This document shows, in pieces, positions 23,587 to 37,709 of a stretch of 64,000 nucleotides of DNA (the first letter of the stretch is position 1; every line of letters starts with the position of its first letter). The stretch lies in assembly GCF_028021195.1 (NCBI RefSeq), contig NZ_CP115668.1, positions 1,612,001-1,676,000 of the forward strand, given 5' to 3'. This stretch comes from Cutibacterium equinum (GTDB taxonomy: Bacteria > Actinomycetota > Actinomycetes > Propionibacteriales > Propionibacteriaceae). The notes under the pieces are model-generated. The model did no database searches. It saw only the letters and a program-made list of their open reading frames with translations, and was not told where the DNA came from. Made by a program: the position numbers and the translations under genes.

Positions 23587-24867
23587 ATGAGACGCCGAAC
23601 AATCATCGCAGCTGGTTTGAGCGCACCATTGGCTGGATGCGTCTCAGAAGCCACTCCCCCAGCCGAATCGCCCTCTCCTGCGCCCGTGGTGTCGTCATCC
23701 CCATCTGAGACGCCGACTGCCACAGCCTCCTCAGCCAGTCCTACCACCAGTGCAACCCCCAGTCCGACCACCAGTGCAACCCCCAGCCCTACCCCGTCGT
23801 CAGCATCGACGGGCAAAGTGACTCCGGTCCCAATGGATCCGCGGGCCGCCCGCATCACCGCGGACATGTCGGTCGAGGAGCGCGCTGGGCAGTGCATTCT
23901 CGTCGGGGTGGTTCCTTCGGACTCCCCCGAGTACATCGCCAATCTCATAGACACCAAGTGCCTTGCCGGGATCTTCATCCTGGGCCACTGGACCAAGAAG
24001 TCCAAGCTGGTAGCCATGCTCGACGCCGTCAACAGCGTCAGCCCGCACGGCATCAAGCCCATCGTCGCGACTGATCATGAGGGCGGCGAGATTCAGAACG
24101 TCCGGATCCCGGGAGTCGATAGGTTGCCGAGCCAGGAAGCTCTGGCTCGGATGTCCCCGGCGAAGGCTCAGTCAGTGGTGACGGAGGGTGCACGTCAGCT
24201 TGCTGACCTCGGCGTCCACATGATCTTTTCCCCCGTCGCTGACGTCATTGACCCTGATCTTGGTGTCAGGAACAAGCCGATCGCCAAGCACCATCGTGGC
24301 TTCGGTACCGATCCCCAGACCTGTGGCCGGTATGCGGCTTCCGTCATCGCAGCGCATCGCAAGGCCGGGATCATCTCGACCGCAAAGCATTTCCCTGGAA
24401 TTGGGCGAATCGTCGAGGACACGGATTTCAAGTCCGCAGGAATTACCGACGACAAGACGACGCGCCATGACCCGTATCTCGAATCGTTCCGAACAGCATT
24501 CAACGCTGGGGCCGAAGCCGTCATGATTGCCTCAGCGTACTACTCGAAGATCGATCCAGGAACCCTCGGGTTGTTCTCGTCCAAGATCATGACTGACATG
24601 CTTCGCGATGACTTCGGATACCAAGGACTCATTGTGTCCGATGACTTGGGAAGCTCAGTTTCGGTGTTCTCGGTCGATGGTGGACACCGGGCAAGCAAAT
24701 TCGTGTCCGCTGGCGGTGACTTGGCAATCACAGCCAACCCAGGTCTGGTTCGCCCCATGATCCGGGCGTTGACGTCAATGGCGGCGTCATCGTCGGGCGA
24801 GAAACGTCTCAGCGACGCCGCCCGCCATGTCATCAACGTCAAATTGGCGCATTCACTGACGAAGTGA
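23587..24867 (+). CDS. GH3 (NagZ-like) lipoprotein with altered catalytic dyad
   Basis: 426 aa. A twin-arginine-like signal (MRRRTIIAAG) with lipobox LAGC (Cys 18) and a Ser/Thr/Pro linker (residues 24-77, with a TSATPSP repeat) precede a glycoside hydrolase family 3 N-terminal barrel: ATDHEGGEIQNVR, KHFPGIG near residue 267 and the nucleophile motif IVSDDLGS near 351. NagZ enzymes release N-acetylglucosamine from peptidoglycan fragments and use an Asp-His dyad in a D-S/T-H motif; here that site reads EDTDF, with Asp 280 instead of His, and the usual HFPGHG is HFPGIG. It may be inactive, a binding protein or a divergent enzyme. AATAAT six bases before the ATG suggests a leaderless mRNA. Confidence 0.8.
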   Translation: MRRRTIIAAGLSAPLAGCVSEATPPAESPSPAPVVSSSPSETPTATASSASPTTSATPSPTTSATPSPTPSSASTGKVTPVPMDPRAARITADMSVEERAGQCILVGVVPSDSPEYIANLIDTKCLAGIFILGHWTKKSKLVAMLDAVNSVSPHGIKPIVATDHEGGEIQNVRIPGVDRLPSQEALARMSPAKAQSVVTEGARQLADLGVHMIFSPVADVIDPDLGVRNKPIAKHHRGFGTDPQTCGRYAASVIAAHRKAGIISTAKHFPGIGRIVEDTDFKSAGITDDKTTRHDPYLESFRTAFNAGAEAVMIASAYYSKIDPGTLGLFSSKIMTDMLRDDFGYQGLIVSDDLGSSVSVFSVDGGHRASKFVSAGGDLAITANPGLVRPMIRALTSMAASSSGEKRLSDAARHVINVKLAHSLTK

Positions 24868-24881
24868 GGAGAGAATGAATC

Positions 24882-26694
24882 ATGGTTGACGATAAGTTTG
24901 AGGGGGGCCAGCAACCCGATGACTCATACTCCGACGACAATGACGCCGAACTGATTCCTGATCAGTTCGACCCTGGCCAGCGACAGGATTACGAACCTAC
25001 TCAGGAACTGCCAGAGGACGTTGACCCGACGCAGCAGTTCTCGATGACCCCTGACAGTTCGCAATTCCTCTACAGAGACCAGCAGTATCCGCAGCAGGGT
25101 GACTTCCAGGATGGCCAGTATCCTCAGGATCCGAACCAATACCCGCAAGAGTGGAACCAATACCCGCAAGATCCAAACCAGTACCCGCAAAGCGGCAATG
25201 CCTGGACAGATCAGAACGCCGCAGCGCAGTGGACCCCCCAGACAGGTCAATATGACGGCTGGAATGACCAGTACGCGCAACAGGGCTGGGACCAGCAACA
25301 GGATTGGAACACCACCCAAAACCCACAGGGCTGGAACCAACAACCCGACCAACAAGCCTGGGACGGAGGCGAACCGACAACAAACTGGAACACCACCCAA
25401 AACCCCCAAAGACTGGAACCAACAACCCGACCAACAAGCCTGGGACGGAAGTGAACCCACAACAAACTGGAATAACGCCGGTTTCCAGGACGAGCAACAG
25501 CTGGGAGACGCCCAACAGTTTGGCCCTGGGTACGACGATTCTGCTGCACCGGTCGGTGCAGCGACCGATGATCACCCGAACATCAGTGAGCCCGTGGGCG
25601 GGATCACCTTCAGCGATGAGCCCCAGCCAAAACGCAAGAAACAGCACTGGATCATTGCCGTCGCCGCAGTTCTCGTCGTCGCGCTAGGGCTTGGTCTCGG
25701 CTACTTCTTCATGCCCAAGAATGATGCGACGAAGGCAGCCCCAGCGCCCGCGTCGAAGCCTGCCGCATCAGCGTCCAAGACCCCACATCCCACGGTCACG
25801 GCCTCCACGGCAGCGTCCGCTTCATCGGCGCCCACCCCTTCATCGGCGGTCAGCATGTCGCCAGGGGTCACCGTGTCGCCGGTGCCGTCACTGATTCCGA
25901 CTGTTCCGAACAACGCATCTGTCACCCCGACGCCAGATCTCGTCAGACAGCTGTTCAACAGCCCTGACGCCCAAGTCCAGTGGGTCGCGTTGGCCGCTGA
26001 CGGTCAAAATGCCGCAGTGGCCTATGCACCTACTTTCAACATCAATGGCAAGTCCGCTGGCCCCAATGGAGGCCACCTCATCATGAGGAAGAACAAAGGG
26101 CATTGGGAGCCCCTCCCCCAGGGCGGAGTCATTGTGGACGACAACGACTGCGATGCGATGCTGAAGGTGTTGGGAGACAAGACTGCTGTCGCTACCAGCG
26201 AAGTCATGTACAACAAGCAGTGCGATGCGGCAATCGTTTATGACTTGGCGAAGAAGAACCCGATCCGACTCGGAAAGATGGCCGGTGTTGGGCCTCTCAA
26301 TCTCGACAAGGCGACGTCGGAACTCGCCGCCACGATCCATGTCATCCCTGACGGCGTCAGTGACGGCTGTGTCCGCAATACGCCGCAGTATGCCCGTTAC
26401 AACGGCTTCCTTGGTGGAGTATGGACCAGCGGAGGCAGCGTTCAGGCGTACCTGTTCGTTGGCGGCAACAACGCGAGCTCGAATGGTGCGCGGATTGGTA
26501 TCACTGAGGCGCAGCTACGGTCCGACTACTCCAAGCTCACATTGACCGACGTCACCTCGGACTTCGTTGGAATGGGATACCAAAAGGCCCTTGCATTCTC
26601 CAACGACGGCAAGGAAGTTGATTATCTGCTCAATGGTGGCCGTGTCGTTGCCTACATGATCAGGAACTCCGGCTTCAGCCCGACCCAGTGCTGA
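24882..26694 (+). pseudogene. Gln/Trp/Asn-repeat single-pass membrane protein, interrupted by a +1 frameshift
   Basis: Start ATG 24882 behind GGAGAG. The first frame runs to 25454: an acidic N-terminus, DPNQYPQ repeats and a WNTTQNPQGWNQQPDQQAWDG unit. In the second copy of that unit a C-run has one extra base, and the reading moves into another frame that continues to 26694. The continuation holds the rest of the repeat, a membrane helix (IIAVAAVLVVALGLGLGYFF), a Ser/Thr/Pro/Ala linker and an external domain of about 250 residues with several Cys (DDNDCDA, YNKQCDAA, DGCVRN, PTQC). Repaired, it would be about 603 aa with the N-terminus inside. Function unknown. It lies 14 bases after the NagZ-like gene. 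It may be truncated, phase variable or a sequence error. Confidence 0.75.
25305..25467 (+). repeat. Tandem 81/82-bp coding repeat with frameshift
   Basis: Two adjacent copies, 25305-25385 (81 bases) and 25386-25467 (82 bases), each beginning TGGAACACCACCCAAAAC and ending with ACAACAAAC. They are nearly identical except around 25402-25412, where copy 2 has CCCCCAAAGAC against CCCACAGGGC and is one base longer. The extra base causes the frameshift in the host gene. Confidence 0.9.
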
Positions 26695-26712
26695 CGGTGC
26701 TCTCACGCTGAC

Positions 26713-26739
26713 GTGGCCCCTCGGAACACGAGGGGCCAC
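26713..26739 (+). terminator. Rho-independent terminator after the repeat protein gene
   Basis: GTGGCCCCTCG and CGAGGGGCCAC form an 11-bp perfect stem with a 5-base loop, followed by TTGTCT, 18 bases after the stop codon. Confidence 0.8.
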
Positions 26740-26998
26740 TTGTCTATCCTCGCCTCCCCATTCTGACGCTCTCAACCGACATATCCGGATCCCGGGCTTC
26801 TTCCGAATGCCTGAGTTGTGGAGCCTTGTACCGAGAATGGGAAGCCACGTACGGGGTCGATGACAGCAGCAGTGAAAAGGATGGCGGACAGCTGCGTCCA
26901 AGGCGAATCCGACGCTATGCGAGACGAAAAAGGCCTGACGAAAGATGCTCGTTGGCGGGTATCAGGACGCGACGACTGTTGTTGGTGGCGGAAATTGA
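26740..26998. other. Intergenic stretch with no recognisable gene
   Basis: About 260 bases between the terminator of the repeat protein gene and the rRNA terminator. Several frames are open in both directions. One plus frame contains ECLSCGALYREWEATYG followed by an Arg-rich stretch, which hints at a zinc-binding relic, but there is no start with a ribosome binding site and no family match that I can name. Confidence 0.4.
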
Positions 26999-27041
26999 AG
27001 AGACCCGGGAAACAACAGCGTCTGTTGTTTCCCGGGTCTTC
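26999..27041 (-). terminator. Terminator of the rRNA operon
   Basis: An 18-bp perfect inverted repeat (27001-27018 with 27022-27039; arms AGACCCGGGAAACAACAG and its complement) with a 3-base loop lies about 12 bases beyond the 5S end in the minus direction, followed by CTTCAATTT. The strongest hairpin in the window. Confidence 0.9.
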
Positions 27042-27050
27042 GGGTTGGGT

Positions 27051-27168
27051 TTCCGGCGGCGTCCTACTCTCCCACACGATCCCTCGTGCAGTACCATGGG
27101 CGCTGGAAGGCTTAACTACCGGGTTCGGTATGGGACCGGGTGTTTCCCTTCCGCTATGGCCACCGGAA
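27051..27168 (-). rRNA. rrf: 5S ribosomal RNA
   Basis: The complement reads CCGGTGGCCATAGCGGAAGG, then CACCCGGTCCCATACCGAAC and ends GGAGAGTAGGACGCCGCCGG, the canonical bacterial 5S sequence with pairing 5' and 3' ends. Ends are accurate to a few bases. It is the last gene of the rRNA operon, with about 120 bases of spacer after the 23S gene. Confidence 0.95.
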
Positions 27169-27290
27169 AAACAGTGGGCACCCCCTTGCGGGGGTGTGGC
27201 TCGTGGCCCCCGTGCTGATGGTGGGGGTTGGGAGCCGTATAGTGGATGCGACGCGATCAGAAAGAATTGTGTGTGCCGGGATTGTGTGTA

Positions 27291-32182
<4,892 letters not shown>

Positions 32183-32721
32183 AAATATCACCCACCCACA
32201 CACAAAAAAAGTGCAGGCCACGGTGTCACAAGAGAATCCAAAACACTGACCCCAAACACTAACCAAAAAACAATTTAGTCATGTCCAGAATCACAAAGGA
32301 ATTCATAAACAAATCCGACACATCCAAAACGATGCATCAAAAAAATCATTGACTATCAAAGACACACTGTTGAGTTCTCAAACATCACACCCACACGAAA
32401 CAACCCCACCCACAACAGGCAGAACCACCCCGAAGGCGACCCGACCAACCCTACCACACCAACCCCAACCCCACAAAACCGCAGGACCAGAAGCCAACCA
32501 GCAGAACCAGCCAAACCACGCCACCACCCACAAAGGCAGCAACCCGATCAACCTTACCGAAACCCACACCCACCGTCAAACCCGACAAGTAGGGATCCAG
32601 CATGGATACCATCCAGAAACCACATCACGCAGCCCCCGGCAGCTCGGAAAACATTACACAGAGCCGGACACCCATGCAAATCCAACTGCCTCTGCCACCA
32701 AATCCCCTAGTCACAAGCACC
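32183..32721 (-). promoter_or_regulatory. rRNA operon promoter and leader region
   Basis: 539 bases without a protein gene, between the 16S gene and the dnaE2 stop. On the minus strand I see three candidate promoters, all with 17-base spacers, about 100 bases apart: TTGCAT/TAATGT (32679-32651), TTGACG/TAAGGT (32579-32551) and TTGTGG/TAGGGT (32476-32448). Downstream, at 32386-32363, is TGTTTGAGAACTCAACAGTG, an element conserved in actinobacterial rRNA leaders near the antitermination/processing region, then an AT-rich leader up to the 16S gene. Confidence 0.75.
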
Positions 32722-35700
32722 TCAACAGAAGTCGCGAGACCTCGTCGGCACCGACAGATCGAGGGCTTCCAACCGATCTGCCTGCAAACTCGTCACTCCC
32801 TCGTCGCCTCTTTCCAAGATCCCCCGCACCACCAAAGCCCGCGACGTCCGAGCTACACGTCGGTGATGCTTCCATGCCCCCGGGGTGACGATGACATTGA
32901 GCAGGCCAGTTTCGTCTTCCACATTGAGGAAGGTCACTCCCCCAGCTGTTCCAGGTCTTTGTCTGTGGGTAACGACTCCAGCAACTTCTATACGTCGTCC
33001 GGCCTCGACGTCACCCAATTGGTCAACTGGCACCACACCTCGTCGATCAAGGATGCTGCGGAGGTGGCGAACGGGATGGTCTGCAGTGCTGATTCCGGTG
33101 GCACGGATGTCGTCACCCAGTAACTCCAGCTGAGTGGGTTCGGGGAGCAAAGGGGGCTGGGTAGCCACCTGAACATCAAGCTGTCCCGGTGCCACACCGT
33201 CAATCTGACCGATTTGCCACAAAGCACCACGTCTTGAACCTACGAGATCGTCGAAAGCGCCTGCCAGGGCAAGGGCTTCCACCTCTTCCTTGGTCAGTTC
33301 AACCCGACGCGCGAGATCGTCAAGACTGGTGAAAGGCTCGCGTTCCCGCTCCGCAACGATCCGGGCGGCTGCCTCGGTGCTGATGCCGGAAACGTCAGAA
33401 AGCCCCAGACGCACGGCAAAGTGAGTATCCCGGCGATGGTCACCGTCATCACGATGGGGATCAAAAGGACCGATCTCAGACTCGTCGTGGTCATGAAGGC
33501 ACTCGTCCATCCCGGTCTCCACGCCGCCGCCCTCACGATCCAGCGGTTCCAGATTTGCCCCCACTGACGACGTCGTCAGATCTGGGCGTCGCGTCACCAC
33601 GCCATGTCGTCGAGCATCAGCCACCAGAGTCGCCGGAGAATAGAACCCCATCGGCTGACTACGCAGCAAGGCCGCAAGACATGCTGCCGGGTAGTGCAGC
33701 TTGACCCAGGCTGAGGCGTAGACCAGTCCGGCGAAGCTCAGCGCATGGGACTCGGCGAATCCAAAATTGGCAAAGGACTCGATGCGGGCATAGATGTCCT
33801 GGGCTGTGTCGTCGTCAATCCCATTGGCTGCCATCCCCTCGAAGAGCTTGGCGCGTAGGGAGTCAATGCGCTCGACCCCACGCTTGGACCCCATTGCTCG
33901 GCGTAACAGGTCAGCATCAGCGGCCGTGCAGTTGCCGACTGTCGTGGCCATCTGCATGAGCTGCTCCTGAAAGAGCGGGATCCCCAGGGTGCGTTCCAGC
34001 ACCGGTTCGAGTAACGGGTGCGGATAGGTGATCGGTTCAGCACCAGTGCGCCGTCGGATATAGGGATGCACCGCGCCTCCCTGCACCGGGCCAGGACGGA
34101 TGAGCCCGATCTCCACGGCCAGGTCATAGAAACAGCGCGGTTTGAGCCGAGGCAGGGTGCCGATCTGGGCCCGACTCTCCACTTGGAAGACACCGATACT
34201 GTCACCGCGGCACAACATGTCGTAAACCCCCGGCTCATTGCGCGGGATCGAAGCCAGGCTCAAGGATCGTCCGCAGTGGTGGGAGATGAGGTCGAAGGAG
34301 ATGCTCAGCGCCGAGAGCATTCCCAACCCGAGTAGGTCGAACTTCACCAATCCCATCCAGGCGCAGTCCTCCTTGTCCCATTGCAGCACCGTGCGACCGG
34401 GCATCCGGGCCGGCTCGATCGGACAGATATGCCCCACCGGTTCTCGGGTCAGCACCATTCCGGCCGAATGGATACCCAGGTGACGTGGCAGGCCCATCAC
34501 CTGTTGGGCAAGAGCGACGACGTCGTCAGGAATCTCGGGGCCGTCAGGATTTTGAGAGTCCGGCACTGCTGATCGTCTCTCCATCTGACCAGACCACGCG
34601 TCCTGCTGTCCCTGGGAATAGCCGAGGGCTTTGGCCATGTCGCGAATAGCACTGCGCGGCCGATAGGTGATGACGTCGGCCACTTGGGCGGCGTTGCGGC
34701 GTCCGTATTTGGCGTAGACGTATTGGATGACCTCCTCACGACGTCGGGCGTCGAAATCGACGTCAATATCGGGCTCCTCCTCGCGCAGCACCGACAGGAA
34801 CCGCTCGAAGGGCAAGCCATAGAACACCGGGTCGACGACGGTGATACCCAACACGTAACAGACCGCCGAAGCCGCTGCTGACCCACGTCCTTGACACACG
34901 ATCCCCTGAGACCGGGCGAACTCCACGATGTCGGAAACGATGAGGAAGTAGCCGGCAAAATCTCGGGCTTCGATGAGGTCAAGTTCAGTTTCCAGTCGGT
35001 CCTTGGCCACCGGATCGTCTCCGTAACAGCCCCGACGGCCTTCCTCCACCAGATGACGCAGCCAACTGATGGGCGTCTGGCCCTCGGGCACCTTCTGGTC
35101 GGGCAGACGGGGACGCACCGACCTCAGTTGGAAAGCCGTCCTGTCCGCCACAGCCACGGTGTTGTCCACCGCATCCCGGTGACGACTGAACAGGTCTGCC
35201 ATCTCTACCCCGCTGCGCAACCTCGCCACCGGGCCGGCAGGAAGCCAGCCGTCCATCTCGTCAAGACTGCGTCGGGCCCGCACCGCTGACAGGGCACAGG
35301 CCAGCTCGAACTGCTCAGCACCGGCGTAGTGGGCGGCTGTCGTCGCCACCGTTGCCAGACCATGACGACCCGCCAGCTCAGCGAGGATGTCGTTGTCACG
35401 GGAATCGGTGGGAGCGCGATGATCGGTCAACTCGACCAGGACGTTGTCAATGCCGAACAAATCAACCAGATGATGAAGTTTGGCCTCAGCCTGCTCCACT
35501 CCCCTGGCCAACCCCTGCCTCACCGCTCCTTTACGACACCCAGTGAGGACGGTCCAGTGCCCGTCGGCCACCTCGGCCAGATGGTTGAGATCATGGACCG
35601 GATGACCCTTCTGCCCTCCCTCAGCCAGATAGGCATCGGTGAGGGCGCCCGCCAAGCGGCGATACCCCTCCGGACCATTGGCCAACACGAGCAGATGACT

Positions 35701-36111
35701 GCCCACCGGATCAGCCACCCCGTTCTGCGCATCCGGCGCTCCGATGGACAACTCCGACCCGATGATGGTGGGAAGACCACAGGCTTCAGCCGCTTCAGCC
35801 ATCCTGACGACCCCGTAGAGGCCGTCATGATCGGTCAGGGCCAGCCCCGACAGCCCCAACTCCACCGCCCGGGTGACGAGATCCTCCGGGCTGGAGGCAC
35901 CGTCAAGAAAACTGTAGGAGGAGTGGCAGTGCAGCTCGGCATAGGGCACTACAGGCCCTTCGGGCCGGACGGGATGGCGGTCAAAGGGCTTACGGACGCG
36001 GCGATACCCAGCCTGGTCGACATGACTGTCCTGATGACCATTGGGAGGACGCCGCCCCGAGATGCGTCTCTCCAGCTCTCGCCACGGAATCGGAGGATTG
36101 TGGTAACTCAT
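32722..36111 (-). CDS. dnaE2: Error-prone DNA polymerase III alpha subunit DnaE2
   Basis: 1129 aa C-family polymerase. N-terminal PHP domain (ELHCHSSYSFLDGASSPEDL, ALTDHDGLYGV), catalytic palm with PDIDVDFD (two of the three Asp) near residue 420, fingers/thumb with GIHSAGMVL and FAESHALSFA, then helix-hairpin-helix (SLDDLARRVELTKEEVEALALAGAFD) and an OB fold at the end. DnaE2 is the non-processive polymerase of mutagenic translesion synthesis in actinobacteria and works with ImuA' and ImuB. The start at ATG 36111, five bases after the imuB stop, is preferred to a longer frame that begins inside imuB. There is no terminator between its stop and the rRNA promoters. Confidence 0.95.
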   Translation of the reverse strand: MSYHNPPIPWRELERRISGRRPPNGHQDSHVDQAGYRRVRKPFDRHPVRPEGPVVPYAELHCHSSYSFLDGASSPEDLVTRAVELGLSGLALTDHDGLYGVVRMAEAAEACGLPTIIGSELSIGAPDAQNGVADPVGSHLLVLANGPEGYRRLAGALTDAYLAEGGQKGHPVHDLNHLAEVADGHWTVLTGCRKGAVRQGLARGVEQAEAKLHHLVDLFGIDNVLVELTDHRAPTDSRDNDILAELAGRHGLATVATTAAHYAGAEQFELACALSAVRARRSLDEMDGWLPAGPVARLRSGVEMADLFSRHRDAVDNTVAVADRTAFQLRSVRPRLPDQKVPEGQTPISWLRHLVEEGRRGCYGDDPVAKDRLETELDLIEARDFAGYFLIVSDIVEFARSQGIVCQGRGSAAASAVCYVLGITVVDPVFYGLPFERFLSVLREEEPDIDVDFDARRREEVIQYVYAKYGRRNAAQVADVITYRPRSAIRDMAKALGYSQGQQDAWSGQMERRSAVPDSQNPDGPEIPDDVVALAQQVMGLPRHLGIHSAGMVLTREPVGHICPIEPARMPGRTVLQWDKEDCAWMGLVKFDLLGLGMLSALSISFDLISHHCGRSLSLASIPRNEPGVYDMLCRGDSIGVFQVESRAQIGTLPRLKPRCFYDLAVEIGLIRPGPVQGGAVHPYIRRRTGAEPITYPHPLLEPVLERTLGIPLFQEQLMQMATTVGNCTAADADLLRRAMGSKRGVERIDSLRAKLFEGMAANGIDDDTAQDIYARIESFANFGFAESHALSFAGLVYASAWVKLHYPAACLAALLRSQPMGFYSPATLVADARRHGVVTRRPDLTTSSVGANLEPLDREGGGVETGMDECLHDHDESEIGPFDPHRDDGDHRRDTHFAVRLGLSDVSGISTEAAARIVAEREREPFTSLDDLARRVELTKEEVEALALAGAFDDLVGSRRGALWQIGQIDGVAPGQLDVQVATQPPLLPEPTQLELLGDDIRATGISTADHPVRHLRSILDRRGVVPVDQLGDVEAGRRIEVAGVVTHRQRPGTAGGVTFLNVEDETGLLNVIVTPGAWKHHRRVARTSRALVVRGILERGDEGVTSLQADRLEALDLSVPTRSRDFC

Positions 36112-36116
36112 CCCGA

Positions 36117-37709
36117 TCACGCCTCGTCGTAACGAGCCTCGACCCACCAGCGGTCAGCCGACCCCGCCAGGACCCACGCCTGTTGGTCCTCGGTGACCAA
36201 CTGCACTCGCTCCACCGAGACCGCCGGGGTACTCCACCACCTCTGGTGCACCGGCCATGGCCCAGCCCATGCGATGACGCGCCGTCGCGAAGTGCCGTCG
36301 TGAAACCATCCCGGGCTGATCGTCGGCAGGTCAGACGACGTCGTCAGCGGCATACCGTCCGTTGTCTCCAACCGGGCTGGCAGCGGACGGGAATACACGA
36401 TCCCGGGGGCAGGACCGTCAAGATGACCTGGCCAAGGGCGATCCACCGGACGCGCATCCTCGGCAACCGTCCCGAAAGGAACCAGTCGCCGTCGGTCCTT
36501 GAGCATCCGGCCACCGGCGACTTCCCCCACCAGAACTCCCTCTGGCCCCAGCTTCTCCTGCAACTGAGAGATGACGTGGACAAGATGCTCGGTGGGTCTG
36601 GCCCCGAACAATCCCTCGGCCGCCTCCCCCGCACGATGGATGGTGGGAACGATCCGCACCGCCTCAACACCGGACTGGCAGAACTCATCAGCACCGAATT
36701 CGTCCACGGTCCTGGGAAGATCATCGAGCTGACGGGACAACCGAGCCACCAGATCGTCACTGCTGAACTGCCAGGGTTGACGCCAAGTGCGCTCAGACAA
36801 CCCGGTGGTGGCCCGGATGAGAATGCGAGCCTGGGAGCACACCCGACCATTGGCTGCCAGACCTGCCATGAACTCCTCGGCCACAGGACGCACCACGGCC
36901 ACCACCTGGGCTCCGGAAGGTTCCGGATCGTCAAGGACCACTTCCATGGCATCGTCGTCCTCGAGACGGTGTGCCGACAACACCGTGACGTCCATGCCAC
37001 GTGCCCAATCGTGGGCGCGCTGCCCAGCCTCCGCGAATCGCTGCACGACATGCTGACGATCCAGGCCGGCGAAGGCACCCAGGGTCGTCAGACCGAGCTG
37101 ACGCAAGGTCCGCACCAATGACTCGTCAACCCGGCCAGTACGTGCCAGAACCGAAACGTCGTGGGAGGCCAGAAAGGCCGTGGACATCCCGGGGTTGAGG
37201 ATCTTCGGGGCATGGTCCTGCGAGCTGGCCGCCTCGGACCCGGCCACCTCAGCCGCGAACAACCCGTCGGCCACCGAAATCCCCGCGTCGGTGTATCCGA
37301 TTCGTGCCAGCACCTCAGACATGCGCTGCGCAGCAGCATGTTCACCACCATAGAAACGAGCAACCCCGCGAGCAGTCACCGCAACCACTCCTGGGCGCAC
37401 CACGTGGACTGAAGGGGCTACTGATGTCTCGATCTCGCGAACCACCTCGTCAAAGAGGACTTCCTCGGAAGCAGGATCGTGAGGCACGACAACGGCGTCC
37501 GGGCACCGTAACTGGGCAGCCCTCACCGACAAGCCTGGGATGACACCTTCCTCAGCGGCTCGGGAACAGCAGTCGACGACGGCCCCACGATCGACAACCA
37601 GAAGAGGATCATCCCCCGGCTGACGTCGGGATGCTGCCACAATTCGCCACCTGGGAATGACTGCCATGAGGACCCGAACCGGGGTGGCACTGAGCCGCTC
37701 AGCAGGCAT
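36117..37709 (-). CDS. imuB: ImuB, inactive Y-family polymerase of the mutasome
   Basis: 530 aa with the outline of a Y-family polymerase but without its catalytic acids: the N-terminal strand reads LMAVIPRWRIVA where active enzymes have a metal-binding Asp. The thumb and little-finger regions are recognisable (LRQLGLTTLGAFAGLDRQHVVQRFAEAGQRAHDWARG), and a C-terminal extension of about 150 residues carries the family-specific tail (WAGPWPVHQRWW, WVEARYDEA). ImuB is the hub that binds the beta clamp, DnaE2 and ImuA'. Its start overlaps the imuA' stop by 11 bases and it ends 5 bases before dnaE2. Confidence 0.92.
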   Translation of the reverse strand: MPAERLSATPVRVLMAVIPRWRIVAASRRQPGDDPLLVVDRGAVVDCCSRAAEEGVIPGLSVRAAQLRCPDAVVVPHDPASEEVLFDEVVREIETSVAPSVHVVRPGVVAVTARGVARFYGGEHAAAQRMSEVLARIGYTDAGISVADGLFAAEVAGSEAASSQDHAPKILNPGMSTAFLASHDVSVLARTGRVDESLVRTLRQLGLTTLGAFAGLDRQHVVQRFAEAGQRAHDWARGMDVTVLSAHRLEDDDAMEVVLDDPEPSGAQVVAVVRPVAEEFMAGLAANGRVCSQARILIRATTGLSERTWRQPWQFSSDDLVARLSRQLDDLPRTVDEFGADEFCQSGVEAVRIVPTIHRAGEAAEGLFGARPTEHLVHVISQLQEKLGPEGVLVGEVAGGRMLKDRRRLVPFGTVAEDARPVDRPWPGHLDGPAPGIVYSRPLPARLETTDGMPLTTSSDLPTISPGWFHDGTSRRRVIAWAGPWPVHQRWWSTPAVSVERVQLVTEDQQAWVLAGSADRWWVEARYDEA

